64,000 nucleotides of DNA, taken from the NCBI GenBank assembly GCA_040757715.1, contig JBFLWS010000014.1:1-64000 (forward strand), read 5' to 3'. Position numbers and translations under genes: made by a program. Below are positions 15,319 to 22,800 of the stretch, piece by piece. How positions within the stretch are numbered: position 1 is the first letter of the stretch; every line of letters starts with the position of its first letter. The notes beneath the pieces were generated by a model that was not told where the DNA came from, made no database searches, and saw only the letters and a list, made by a program, of their open reading frames with translations. Source of the stretch: CAIMFV01 sp040757715. Lineage in GTDB: Bacteria > Pseudomonadota > Alphaproteobacteria > Caulobacterales > Caulobacteraceae.

Positions 15319-15951
15319 GGCGGCGCTCTCCTTCGGCCCAATCGGTTTCGCCCCCGACTGCTTCAGCCCTGACGATCGAACAACGCCGGGCGCAGAGGCG
15401 CGGTTCCCGTTGGCGCTCTGCTCGCCGCGCAGATCGAACTCGCGCCGATAGCGCCCGTCCGTCACCAGGTAGGCCAGGCGCGCCCGGGCCCGGTTCACCC
15501 GGCTCTTGATGGTGCCGATCGGGCAGGCTGCGGCCACCGCAGCCTCCTCGTAAGACATTCCCGCCGCCCCCACCATAAGCACAGCCTGGCGCTGGTCCTC
15601 GGGCAGGAGCGAGAGCGCTCGGCGCACATCCTCCAACTCGAAGCGGGCGATGGGATCGGCCTGATCCGCCATTTCCAGGGCGCCGAGGGTCGCCACCAAG
15701 GCCTGCTGTCGGCTCTGCCGTCGGCGCGTGGAGTAGAATTGATTGCGGATGATCACATAAAGCCAGGCCTTGAGATTAGTGTCCGGCTGAAACAATCGTC
15801 GCGCCGACCAGGCCCGCAGCAGCGAGTCCTGTAACAAATCTTCCGCTTCCGTGGCGTTTCGACAGAGTGATTTCGCGAAAATCTTCAAGTTTGGGATGTA
15901 TTTGCCGATTTCGTCCGCAAAATCCGCCTCAAAATTTCCTGCATAGGTCAT
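14917..15951 (-). CDS. EcfG-like ECF sigma factor, open in frame through the PRC-barrel gene
   Basis: Residues 1-175 form an ECF sigma factor: region 2 has AKSLCRNATEAEDLLQDSLL and NLKAWLYVIIRNQFYSTRRR; region 4 has SLLPEDQRQAVLMVGAAGMS and CPIGTIKSRVNRARARLAY. These resemble EcfG (ECF15), the general-stress sigma of alphaproteobacteria. No stop codon follows: about 37 residues of Ser/Gly/Lys linker lead in frame into the PRC-barrel protein (344 residues in total). Either a sigma-PRC fusion is made, or the sigma stop was lost. No NepR anti-sigma or PhyR gene is adjacent, so this is probably a secondary EcfG paralogue. AGAGGTGA precedes the start. Confidence 0.8.
   Translation of the reverse strand: MTYAGNFEADFADEIGKYIPNLKIFAKSLCRNATEAEDLLQDSLLRAWSARRLFQPDTNLKAWLYVIIRNQFYSTRRRQSRQQALVATLGALEMADQADPIARFELEDVRRALSLLPEDQRQAVLMVGAAGMSYEEAAVAAACPIGTIKSRVNRARARLAYLVTDGRYRREFDLRGEQSANGNRASAPGVVRSSGLKQSGAKPIGPKESAAMDKTLDHTTAEMSGIPEKHASILADKVKGATVYNAAGEKIGHIDDLSIDKVSGHITAAILSLGGFLGLGQKYHPIPWNVLHYDVTKNGYVAPLDRDQLMKAPSYDKHELGDTGEGRREEVYTYYAPFGAKPYW
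15382..15407 (-). promoter_or_regulatory. EcfG-type promoter for the PRC-barrel gene (perfect match)
   Basis: Minus strand GGAAC-N17-CGTT, 64 bases before the PRC ATG at 15318. It lies inside the 3' part of the upstream sigma-factor frame, which supports independent expression of the PRC gene. Confidence 0.7.
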
Positions 15952-16295
15952 GGCTCGATCACCTCTTGCTCAGGAAAACTCTCCGCTGTACATGTTTTTA
16001 TTGTATTATGTTATCTCAAAATATGATTTCACAGCGCCGCGATCGGCAAAATAACATTTGCTAAGTGGGAACAAAGATGTGAACGGATCGCGCGCGATCG
16101 CCACCGCCGCCGACATCATGCATTCAACTCAAAAATGCCAGAAAATTCTATCTTTAATTGAATATAGGCCGCGGCGGCGCGACGCGACCCCGGGGATGAG
16201 GGCGCTCCAAAGAGCCGGCCGTTGCAGGACCGGCGTCGGCCGCCGCGGGACGCCGCGGGCGGGTCGGAAACCGCCGGCGGCGTACGCCAAAAACC
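15952..16295. other. AT-rich intergenic stretch upstream of the sigma factor
   Basis: From 15960 to about 16170 the sequence is clearly AT-rich for this genome and probably holds the sigma-factor promoter. No EcfG-type motif for the sigma gene itself was found here. From 16170 on it is GC-rich with no convincing coding frame. Confidence 0.45.
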
Positions 16296-16400
16296 TAGAG
16301 CATTTTCCGAAAAGTGGGAACCGGTTTTCGGGCGAAAAATGCTCTAGATTCAATTGGATATGAGAAAAATCCGATATCGATTGATCGGATTTTGCTCTAG
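16296..16400. repeat. Composite dispersed repeat: 51-bp palindrome plus 54-bp partner, copy 2
   Basis: 16296-16346 is the 51-bp palindromic repeat, in inverted orientation relative to copies 1 and 4 (core AAAAGTGGGAACCGGTTTTC). Joined to it, 16347-16400 holds ATTCAATTGGA then ATCCGATATCGATTGATCGG and TTTTGCTCTAG. The same two-module arrangement, reversed, occurs at 54828-54932. Here it lies between two minus-strand genes rather than convergent ones. Confidence 0.85.
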
Positions 16401-16420
16401 CCAGCGCGCCCTCGCGCCGA

Positions 16421-16657
16421 TCAGTTGAAGTCCGCCATGTCCTCCTGACCATCAATGGAATCAGGCCCGCCCTCGTCTTCGAAATCGCCGCTGGGATCGC
16501 CAGCCGGATCGCCCAGGGGCGGGGGCTCGACCAGGGCGTCGTCTTCACCAATGGTCGGGCCAGACAGCGGAATGGACAGCGGTCCGGTGAGCGGGCGGGA
16601 CCCGGGCGGCGGCCCGATGGGGGTCGCGATCGCGTGGATGGTCGTACGTTCCAACAT
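16421..16657 (-). CDS. Small acidic Pro-rich protein
   Basis: 78 residues: MLERTTIHAIATPIGPPPGS then a Pro/Gly/Asp/Glu-rich tail ending GPDSIDGQEDMADFN. No family recognised; probably disordered and cytoplasmic. Evidence that it is real: GGAGA 7 bases before the ATG and a perfect EcfG-type promoter 41 bases upstream, back to back with that of the next gene. Confidence 0.6.
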   Translation of the reverse strand: MLERTTIHAIATPIGPPPGSRPLTGPLSIPLSGPTIGEDDALVEPPPLGDPAGDPSGDFEDEGGPDSIDGQEDMADFN

Positions 16658-16697
16658 CTGGCGTCTCCATGAACCGGTGGCTGAGCCCGTGCAGCAA

Positions 16698-16723
16698 AAC
16701 GCCCTCCCCGGCGCCCGGGTTCC
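16698..16723 (-). promoter_or_regulatory. EcfG-type promoter (perfect match)
   Basis: Minus strand GGAAC-N17-CGTT, 41 bases upstream of the ATG at 16657. It is divergent from the promoter at 16759. Confidence 0.68.
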
Positions 16724-16758
16724 TGTTCGCCCCGACGCCAGTCTGCTGGGGGCGCGCC

Positions 16759-16784
16759 GGAACCGCGCGCGACCGGCGTCGGTT
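16759..16784 (+). promoter_or_regulatory. EcfG-type promoter
   Basis: GGAAC (16759-16763), 17 bases, GGTT (16781-16784), 48 bases upstream of the ATG at 16832. Confidence 0.62.
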
Positions 16785-16831
16785 CCCTCTTCGCCGGCCT
16801 TCGACCGAGCGGCTTGGCGAGGAGCCTATCC

Positions 16832-17119
16832 ATGAGCGCGTCCGACAAGACCCCCGGCCAAGACGTTGGTCAGCCCGTGATCGATGAACATGGGCGAGAG
16901 CAGCAGGAGCTGGACCGGGAGCTGGAGGGCACCTTCCCCGCCAGCGACCCGCCGGCGATCACGCGCCCGCGCGGCCATAAGCTAAAGAGCGCCACCGACG
17001 CTCGCGCCCGGGCCCTAGCGGACAAGGCCGGAGGCGCCGATTGGTCCCGGCGCGCCTCAGCGACGTCGTCGCCGCCTGCGCCTCGCCCCCCCGGCCGTCC
17101 ACGCTCTACGAAGCGTTGA
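16832..17119 (+). CDS. Small hydrophilic protein with EGTFPASDPPA motif
   Basis: 95 residues from MSASDKTPG with GAGGAG 8 bases upstream. The motif REQQELDRELEGTFPASDPP is shared by many short uncharacterised proteins of stress-induced gene groups in alphaproteobacteria. The C-terminal part is basic and Pro/Ser-rich (PPAPRPPGRPRSTKR). The function is unknown. An EcfG-type promoter lies 48 bases upstream. Confidence 0.65.
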   Translation: MSASDKTPGQDVGQPVIDEHGREQQELDRELEGTFPASDPPAITRPRGHKLKSATDARARALADKAGGADWSRRASATSSPPAPRPPGRPRSTKR

Positions 17120-17181
17120 CGGCAGGATCGCTGGCAGCCGGGCCGCCCCCAGCCCGCTCAGGCGCTAAGGGCGCCCTCTGT

Positions 17182-17868
17182 TCAGAGCGTCGACGGCGAC
17201 GGTGTCATGCGCACGCGGGGCCAATCCGTCGGATGAGCCGCGCCCATGCGCGCGCCGAGCAGAGAGCCGCCCAGCCCGAACAACAAGGTCGCGATGGACC
17301 ACCAGGCGGTGACGGCCAGGGCGTCGCGCGTGGCGCGCGCCAGCGATTCCGCTTCGGAGCGGGTCATCGGCGGCGGCGCTGCGCCGGTGTTTGCGTTGGC
17401 GCCGGGCGTGGCGGCGGCTGACGGAGGCGTCCCGGCCTCGGTCTGCGCCTGCTGCGGGGCCATCAGGGCCGCGGTGGTTTCGTCCGCGGACTCCGCCGCC
17501 GTGCGCAGGCTGAAGCCGCCGATAGCGACGATGAGCAGCACCGCCAAGGCCCACACCGTCACGCCTTGGAACAGCCCGTGGCGATGATCTGGAAACTTGG
17601 CCGAGCGCGCCGCCACATAGGCCCCGATGCACATGGCCACGGCGGTGGCGACCAAAAGCCAGATCCCGGCCGCCAGGGTGATGGTCTGGGCCTGACCGCG
17701 CAGGGACGCGGTGGGATCGAAAGCGCTGGCGCCGATGGCGACGCCCAAGAGGTTGAACATCACTCCCAGCCCGACAGCGACCAGGGCGCCGGCGATGATG
17801 GACGGCCAGCAGATCAGCGAATGGGCGTAGACCTGCGCCAGATCGCGCTCCCTTGCATCCATTGTCAT
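17182..17868 (-). CDS. Multi-pass membrane protein, uncharacterised
   Basis: 228 residues. Hydrophobic segments lie at about 18-43 (SIIAGALVAVGLGVMFNLLG), 60-85 (ITLAAGIWLLVATAVAMCIGAY), 100-120 (GVTVWALAVLLIVAIGG) and near 195-215 (AWWSIATLLFGLGGSLLGARMG), with an Ala/Pro/Thr-rich loop before the last one. This four-helix layout is common in stress-associated membrane proteins of Caulobacterales and Sphingomonadales. No catalytic residues are evident. Start is the ATG with AGGATC upstream; a perfect EcfG-type promoter lies 71 bases before it. Confidence 0.75.
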   Translation of the reverse strand: MTMDARERDLAQVYAHSLICWPSIIAGALVAVGLGVMFNLLGVAIGASAFDPTASLRGQAQTITLAAGIWLLVATAVAMCIGAYVAARSAKFPDHRHGLFQGVTVWALAVLLIVAIGGFSLRTAAESADETTAALMAPQQAQTEAGTPPSAAATPGANANTGAAPPPMTRSEAESLARATRDALAVTAWWSIATLLFGLGGSLLGARMGAAHPTDWPRVRMTPSPSTL

Positions 17869-17938
17869 GACTTTGATCCTTCCGTTGATCCGGGCTGCAG
17901 GGCGCCCGAAGACTTGCCGCACCTGGCGACGTTCTTGA

Positions 17939-17964
17939 AACGTCCCAACGCTGCCTGAGGTTCC
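17939..17964 (-). promoter_or_regulatory. EcfG-type promoter (perfect match)
   Basis: Minus strand GGAAC-N17-CGTT, 71 bases upstream of the membrane protein start at 17868. Confidence 0.68.
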
Positions 17965-18071
17965 GGATTATTCACCTTTTAGGCGTTTCACGCGATAGTA
18001 GTTTCGCCCTACACTTGAACCGAAGATGTGCTATAAGGCTAAGCGGGCGCAGAAGGACATGGTTTACCTTA

Positions 18072-18887
18072 ATGTCGGCGCCTTGCCGCGTTCCTCACGA
18101 AATCCCTCACTGCGCGAACACGGCGCTGTTGCAACTTTCCAGATTTGGTGAATTGCCAACCAGCTCCGCCTTTCATGTCGCGGCGCTCAATGACTTTTCT
18201 CAACATGATGTAGGCAGCGAATTGCTATCGGCTCAGGGATCTGACTCGCATTTTTGTTTCATCACTTCTGGCTGGGCGGCCAAGATCGGTCACCTCAGGG
18301 ACGGTCGACGGCAGATCATCAACCTCGTCCTGCCCGGCGAAACCGTCGGGGCCCTCCCAAGCCTGGGCCGCCGCCACGGCCTGACCCTGGCCGCCCTGAC
18401 GCCGGTAGTGAGCCTGAACGCCCGCCCCCTGCACCGCTTCATCGCCGCCGCGCCGGACGACGCCGCCGCCAACGACCTGGCCGAGCGTTTCGCCGCCCTG
18501 GCCGAGCGCGAACAGGAGCAGATGATCAACCAGATCGTGCGGCTGGGGCGTCAATCCGCGACGGAACGCGTATGCAGCCTTTTGCTCGAGCTGCGCGATC
18601 GGTTGAAGGTGGTCGGCCTGGCGGGGGAGCATTGGCTGTCCTTGCCGCTCACCCAGGAGACCCTCGCCGACGTGGCGGGGCTCAGCGTGGTGCACTGTAA
18701 TCGGGTGCTCAAGCAACTTCGCTCCGAGCGCGTGCTTGATCTTAGGCGCGGTCGGGTGGTCATTCTCGATATCGCGGCGATGGAGACCGCGGCCGGCTAT
18801 CCGTCCGGAGGCGGGCTGATCGACGCCCCACGACAGAGCCCCGCGGGCGCGCCGCGGGGCTCGTCTACGCAAGTCCGAGGGCTCTGA
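18072..18887 (+). CDS. Crp/Fnr-family transcriptional regulator
   Basis: 271 residues from the ATG of MSAPCRVPHE. The N-terminal cyclic-nucleotide-like barrel is seen in SHFCFITSGWAAKIGHLRDGRRQIINLVLPGETVGALP. A dimer helix follows, then the winged helix: SLPLTQETLADVAGLSVVHCNRVLKQLRSERVLDLRRGRVVILD. It has no FNR-type cysteine set, so it is not an obvious oxygen sensor; the FixK/other subgroup is plausible. It lies in the stress block; targets are unknown. Confidence 0.88.
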   Translation: MSAPCRVPHEIPHCANTALLQLSRFGELPTSSAFHVAALNDFSQHDVGSELLSAQGSDSHFCFITSGWAAKIGHLRDGRRQIINLVLPGETVGALPSLGRRHGLTLAALTPVVSLNARPLHRFIAAAPDDAAANDLAERFAALAEREQEQMINQIVRLGRQSATERVCSLLLELRDRLKVVGLAGEHWLSLPLTQETLADVAGLSVVHCNRVLKQLRSERVLDLRRGRVVILDIAAMETAAGYPSGGGLIDAPRQSPAGAPRGSSTQVRGL

Positions 18888-18895
18888 AACCCGGC

Positions 18896-19477
18896 TCAAC
18901 GCCGCATGTAGCCGCGCCCTTCCTCCTCGTCCTCGTAGCCGCGCCCATACATGCGCGACTCCCGGTTCCGGCCAGACCAGCGCTCAGAGCCGCCCTGGCC
19001 GCGATACCCATCCTCGTCTTCCTCGCGACCGCCGTAGCCGCCTTGACTGGAGTAACCTCTGCCGTATTGAGCCTGCCCGAAACTACCCTGGCCTGAATAA
19101 CCATAGCCGCCCGCGTTGCGCTGACCGTAGCCGCTACGACCGCCATAACCCTCGCCAGAGTAGCGCTCCGCGAAGCCGCCGCCGCGGCCTGCGCCACCGT
19201 AGCCGCCGTACTCGCTCGATCCGCTATAACCCCGCGAGCCGCCGCCATAGCCGCGCCCGCCGTCCTCGTCGCGTTCGCCGTAGTCGCCTCGGCTGCGGCT
19301 CATACGCTGACGACCGCCGCCAGCTTCGTCTTCATCACGATAGCCGCCAGAACGGCCGCCGCCGTAACCACCATAACCGCCACGACCACGCCCTTGGCGA
19401 TAGGATGGCTCTTCATCGTATTCGCTGACAAATCGACCATATTCGTCCCTAGACTGCGATCCATACTGCGGGTTCAT
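18896..19477 (-). CDS. Gly/Arg/Tyr-rich stress protein (internal start)
   Basis: 193 residues from the ATG at 19477: MNPQYGSQSRDEYGRFVSEY, then RGGYGGYGGGRSGGY-like repeats with acidic DEDE clusters. The composition resembles the protein at 11768-12439 and RGG-type RNA-binding tails. AGGAGAGG lies 7 bases before the ATG, much stronger than a chance site, so it is probably translated independently although the hemerythrin frame runs into it without a stop. Function unknown. Confidence 0.68.
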   Translation of the reverse strand: MNPQYGSQSRDEYGRFVSEYDEEPSYRQGRGRGGYGGYGGGRSGGYRDEDEAGGGRQRMSRSRGDYGERDEDGGRGYGGGSRGYSGSSEYGGYGGAGRGGGFAERYSGEGYGGRSGYGQRNAGGYGYSGQGSFGQAQYGRGYSSQGGYGGREEDEDGYRGQGGSERWSGRNRESRMYGRGYEDEEEGRGYMRR

Positions 19478-20173
19478 CTTGGACCTCTCCTGGCGAGGAT
19501 TGCGTTTGACGCCGACCATGCAGAGGGAAGCCGGCGGCGGCGGCTCCACGGACTGCATCTCCTGGAGCTCTTGCTTGCGCTCCGAGATCTGTTGCGCCAG
19601 CTCCGGCGTGTTCACCCCGGCCTTCAGCGCCTTGGCGAAGACGCCGTCCAGCGGCTCTTCTTCTTCCTGGATGTGATGGCGGATCTCCTCGCCCAGCACC
19701 TTGACCTTGGCGTCCAGGTAGGGATCGCTCCCGTCCATCGCCCGCAGCTCGGCGATGAGCAGCTTGGCGCAGTCGTGCTGCACCTGCGACTCGTCGATGC
19801 CGTCGCCATTGCTGGGTTCGCAGGCCGGATATAACAGCTCCTCCTCCAGGATCATGTGCAGGGAGAGGGCGTTGCACAGCTTGTCGATAATGGATTCCTT
19901 CTCCCGCGCGCCGGCCTTGCGGTAGCGGTCGAACAAGGCTTCGACCTCGCGATGCTCCAGCCGCAGCGCGGCGATGGCGTCGCCGGAAGGCGCGCCGCTC
20001 GTATTGGAGCTGCGGGCGCCGCTGGACGCCGACATCTCGGCGCCGAATTTGCCGCTGCTCTGGCTGCTGCTTTGACCGCCGCCCTGGCTCGCGCCAGATG
20101 CGCTGCGGCCGGCGCCGCCGCTTTCCGCGGACGGCTTGGTGTCTTCAGATTTCGAGTCTTCAGATTTCGGCAT
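18896..20173 (-). CDS. Hemerythrin-domain protein, open in frame through the next gene
   Basis: After a Ser/Gly-rich lead (residues 1-65) a hemerythrin bundle spans about 66-200: LRLEHREVEALFDRY, LSLHMILEEELLYPA, QHDCAKLLIAEL, EIRHHIQEEEEPLDG carry the His/Glu diiron ligands in the expected H...HxxxE...H...HHxxxE order. Such proteins bind O2 or NO, or protect iron, under stress. The expected stop near PPPPAS is missing, and the frame continues through SLCMVGVKRNPRQERSK into the Gly-rich protein (425 residues in all). An EcfG-type promoter (N16 spacer) lies 56 bases upstream. Confidence 0.82.
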   Translation of the reverse strand: MPKSEDSKSEDTKPSAESGGAGRSASGASQGGGQSSSQSSGKFGAEMSASSGARSSNTSGAPSGDAIAALRLEHREVEALFDRYRKAGAREKESIIDKLCNALSLHMILEEELLYPACEPSNGDGIDESQVQHDCAKLLIAELRAMDGSDPYLDAKVKVLGEEIRHHIQEEEEPLDGVFAKALKAGVNTPELAQQISERKQELQEMQSVEPPPPASLCMVGVKRNPRQERSKMNPQYGSQSRDEYGRFVSEYDEEPSYRQGRGRGGYGGYGGGRSGGYRDEDEAGGGRQRMSRSRGDYGERDEDGGRGYGGGSRGYSGSSEYGGYGGAGRGGGFAERYSGEGYGGRSGYGQRNAGGYGYSGQGSFGQAQYGRGYSSQGGYGGREEDEDGYRGQGGSERWSGRNRESRMYGRGYEDEEEGRGYMRR

Positions 20174-20228
20174 GCGACAACCTCCTCCAACGTGGCAGCC
20201 CGCTCGCCCAGCAAGCTCATGCGGGGAT

Positions 20229-20253
20229 AACCCGAGCGCAGACGGTCAGTTCC
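20229..20253 (-). promoter_or_regulatory. EcfG-type promoter for the hemerythrin gene
   Basis: Minus strand GGAAC-N16-GGTT, 56 bases upstream of the ATG at 20173. A 16-base spacer is an accepted variant for EcfG. Confidence 0.6.
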
Positions 20254-20319
20254 CAGCGGCGCCCAAGCGTCCGGCCGCCGAGGCTCGACCTCACGCGCAT
20301 TTCAACTGCCGCAGCCAAG

Positions 20320-20345
20320 GGAACAATTGAGCGCTCCCGCGCGTC
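20320..20345 (+). promoter_or_regulatory. Weak EcfG-like promoter upstream of the Cfa-like gene
   Basis: GGAAC-N17-CGTC: the -35 element is perfect but the -10 has one mismatch. It lies 62 bases before the ATG at 20407. Confidence 0.35.
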
Positions 20346-20406
20346 ATGCCTGAGCGTCGTCGGAGTGAGCGCTCAGAAGCGAGCACACTGGGAGATGGGG
20401 AACGCC

Positions 20407-21606
20407 ATGTTGCTGGAAAGGCTGCGGCGGTTCATTCGCGTCGGGCTCTTGGAGCTTGTCTTTCCCGATGGACGGTTGGTGCAGGTGGGGGAGCACGGGG
20501 AGGCCGCGCCCGTGCGGGTTCGTGTGCTTCGGCGCAGCAGCCTGCTGCGCTTGGCCCTGGCGCCGGAATTGGTCCTCGGCGAGGCCTATGTGAACGGCGA
20601 CCTGATCATGGAACGGGGCGACATCTACAGCCTGCTGCGCCTCTTGGGCCGCAACTTCACATTCGATCGCCGCCGTCGGCGCCGGCGCGGCTGGTTCGGC
20701 CGCCTGCCGCTCTTTCTGCACCGTCAGCTGTATTACTGGAACGGACCCCGCACCGCCCGGCGCAATCTGCATCTCCACTACGACCGTGGGGTGGAGTTCT
20801 TCCGCCTGTGGCTGGACAAGGAGATGCACTATTCCTGCGCCTATTTCCCCACCCCCGAGACCGACCTGGAGGCGGCCCAGGCGGCCAAGGCCGAGCTGAT
20901 CGCGGCCAAGCTCCGCTTGCAGCCGGGGCAGACCGTGCTCGACATCGGCTGCGGCTTCGGCGCCCTGGCCCGCGCCCTTGCGCACCGGGAGCAGGTCAGC
21001 GTCACCGGGGTCAGCCTGTCCCCCGGACCGCTGGCCGAGGCCGCCGCCCGCGCGCGCAACAGCGGCCTCGACAACGCCCTCGTGTTCCGCAATCAGGACT
21101 ACCGCGACGTGGACGGCCATTTCGATCGGGTGGTGTCGGTGGGCATGCTGGAGCATGTGGGCCTGCACCACTATCAGGTGTTCTTCGACCAGGTGTCGCG
21201 GCTGATGACCGCCGACGGCGTGGCGCTGATCCACTGCATCGGCCGGCGCGACCCGCCCGGCGTCACCAATCCCTGGGTGCGACGCTACATCTTTCCCGGC
21301 GGCTATATTCCCGCTCTGTCGGAAATCCTGCCCTGCGTGGAGCGGGCGGGGCTGTGGGTCACCGACGTGGAGATTCTGCGCCTGCACTACGCCATGACGC
21401 TCTGGCACTGGCGGCGGCGCTTCGACGCCGCCAGCACGCGCATCGAGGAGATGTTCGACGCCCGTTTCCGCCGCATGTGGGAGTTCTATCTCGCCGCCAG
21501 CGAAATCTCGTTCCGAGATGGCGGGCACATGGTGTTCCAGCTGCAACTGGCCAAGCAGCCCGACGCCGTCCCCCTCACCCGCGCCTATCTGCGCGGCGCG
21601 CTATAG
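20407..21606 (+). CDS. Cyclopropane-fatty-acid synthase-family methyltransferase
   Basis: 399 residues. N-terminal Cfa-type domain (LGEAYVNGDLIMERGDIYSLLRLL) then an SAM-dependent methyltransferase: HYDRGVEFFRLWLDKEMHYSCAYF, glycine-rich loop VLDIGCGFGALARALA, VTGVSLSPGPLAEAA, SVGMLEHVGLHHYQVFFDQV, and C-terminal TLWHWRRRFDA. Cfa enzymes methylate double bonds of membrane phospholipids, a typical stationary-phase and acid-stress change, which suits the stress block. Whether this one makes cyclopropane rings or another modification is not decidable. Start is the second ATG (MLLERL); an ATG four codons upstream is also possible. Confidence 0.85.
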   Translation: MLLERLRRFIRVGLLELVFPDGRLVQVGEHGEAAPVRVRVLRRSSLLRLALAPELVLGEAYVNGDLIMERGDIYSLLRLLGRNFTFDRRRRRRRGWFGRLPLFLHRQLYYWNGPRTARRNLHLHYDRGVEFFRLWLDKEMHYSCAYFPTPETDLEAAQAAKAELIAAKLRLQPGQTVLDIGCGFGALARALAHREQVSVTGVSLSPGPLAEAAARARNSGLDNALVFRNQDYRDVDGHFDRVVSVGMLEHVGLHHYQVFFDQVSRLMTADGVALIHCIGRRDPPGVTNPWVRRYIFPGGYIPALSEILPCVERAGLWVTDVEILRLHYAMTLWHWRRRFDAASTRIEEMFDARFRRMWEFYLAASEISFRDGGHMVFQLQLAKQPDAVPLTRAYLRGAL

Positions 21607-21707
21607 CCATAATTTCCGTACGCCTTTTCCATGACAGCGCGGGACAAACTAGGCTAGCTTCCGCCCACACGCCCCCACCTCCACGGGCGGCGAAGGGATC
21701 AGCGGCC

Positions 21708-22730
21708 TTGGCGAAAATCACCATCGACGATGTGGCGCGCCGCGCCGGCGTCTCCATCAAGACCGTGTCGCGGGTGCTGAATAACGAGCCCTTCGTGCGC
21801 GTCGAGACCCGCGACAAGGTGCTGGCCGCGGTAACGGCGCTGGACTTCACCCCCAACATCTCCGCCCGGGCCCTGGCCGGGGCCAAGGCCTATCTCATCG
21901 GCCTTCTGTTCGACAATCCGAGCCCCGCCTATGTGGCCGCTTTGGAGCAAGGAGCGTTGAAGGTGTGCCGCGCCTCCGGCCGCCACCTCCTGGTGGAGCA
22001 GGTGAGCGATCAGGGCCCGGATCTCGCCCGCCGCCTCGCCGTGCTGCTGCGCACCGTGCGCATGGACGGAGTGATCCTGACCCCGCCCATCTGCGACCGC
22101 ATCGAGGCGCTGGACGCCCTCGACGCCGCCAAGACCCCCTATGTGCGCATCGCCCCAAGCCAGGCGCCGGAGCGCTCGGCGCGGGTCTATGGCGATGACC
22201 GGCGCGCCGCCTATGACATGACCTCTCGACTGATCGCGCTCGGCCACCGGCGGATCGGCTTCGTCGCCGGCCCGCCGGAGCACCTGGCCGCCGCCGAGCG
22301 TCGCCGGGGCTTCCTCGAGGCCATGCACGAAGCCGGCATGGAGGTTCCCGATGTGGACCTCGGTCAAGGCGCCTTCACCTTCCGCTCCGGGCTGGAGGCG
22401 GCGGAACGCCTGCTCGCCCTCGATCCGCGCCCCACCGCCATCTTCTGCGCCAATGACGACATGGCCTTCGGGGTGATGGCCCAGGCGCACCGGCTGCGCC
22501 TCGACCTGCCCGGCGATCTGTCGGTGGCCGGCTTCGACGACACCCCCACCGCGGAGATCGTCTGGCCGCGCCTCACCACCGTGCGCCAGCCGGTGGTGGA
22601 GATGGGCGAGGCGGCGGCGGAGTTCCTCATCAATCCCCCCAAGCTGGAGGATGGCGCCCCGCCCCCGGCCCAGCTCATGCCGTTCGACCTGGTGGAGCGG
22701 GAATCCACCACCGAACCCTGGGCGGGGTAG
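21708..22730 (+). CDS. LacI-family transcriptional regulator
   Basis: 340 residues from a TTG start with GAAGGGA upstream. Helix-turn-helix and hinge: ITIDDVARRAGVSIKTVSRVLNNEPFVRVETRDKV, then a periplasmic-binding-like effector domain (GVILTPPICDR, YDMTSRLIALGHRRIGFVAGP, IFCANDDMAFGVMAQAHRL, DLPGDLSVAGFDDTP). It lies on the opposite strand from the Entner-Doudoroff operon, separated from it by a toxin-antitoxin pair. The LacI-type palindrome before zwf makes it the likely regulator of glucose catabolism (inference). Confidence 0.9.
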   Translation: MAKITIDDVARRAGVSIKTVSRVLNNEPFVRVETRDKVLAAVTALDFTPNISARALAGAKAYLIGLLFDNPSPAYVAALEQGALKVCRASGRHLLVEQVSDQGPDLARRLAVLLRTVRMDGVILTPPICDRIEALDALDAAKTPYVRIAPSQAPERSARVYGDDRRAAYDMTSRLIALGHRRIGFVAGPPEHLAAAERRRGFLEAMHEAGMEVPDVDLGQGAFTFRSGLEAAERLLALDPRPTAIFCANDDMAFGVMAQAHRLRLDLPGDLSVAGFDDTPTAEIVWPRLTTVRQPVVEMGEAAAEFLINPPKLEDGAPPPAQLMPFDLVERESTTEPWAG

Positions 22731-22800
22731 ATTCCCTCAGCCCGCCTTGAAAAGGTAATGAAAATTCCTTACTCTGTGGCGACAACCAATGAGGTGCGCC

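Noticed and set aside
16296..16346. 51-bp repeat as the end of an insertion sequence
   Set aside because: No transposase, no target duplication and no partner end nearby; the element itself is the full repeating unit.
20098..20394. In-frame extension upstream of the Cfa-like gene
   Set aside because: It is antisense to the hemerythrin start region and covers promoter-like sequence; the family N-terminus begins near the ATG at 20407.
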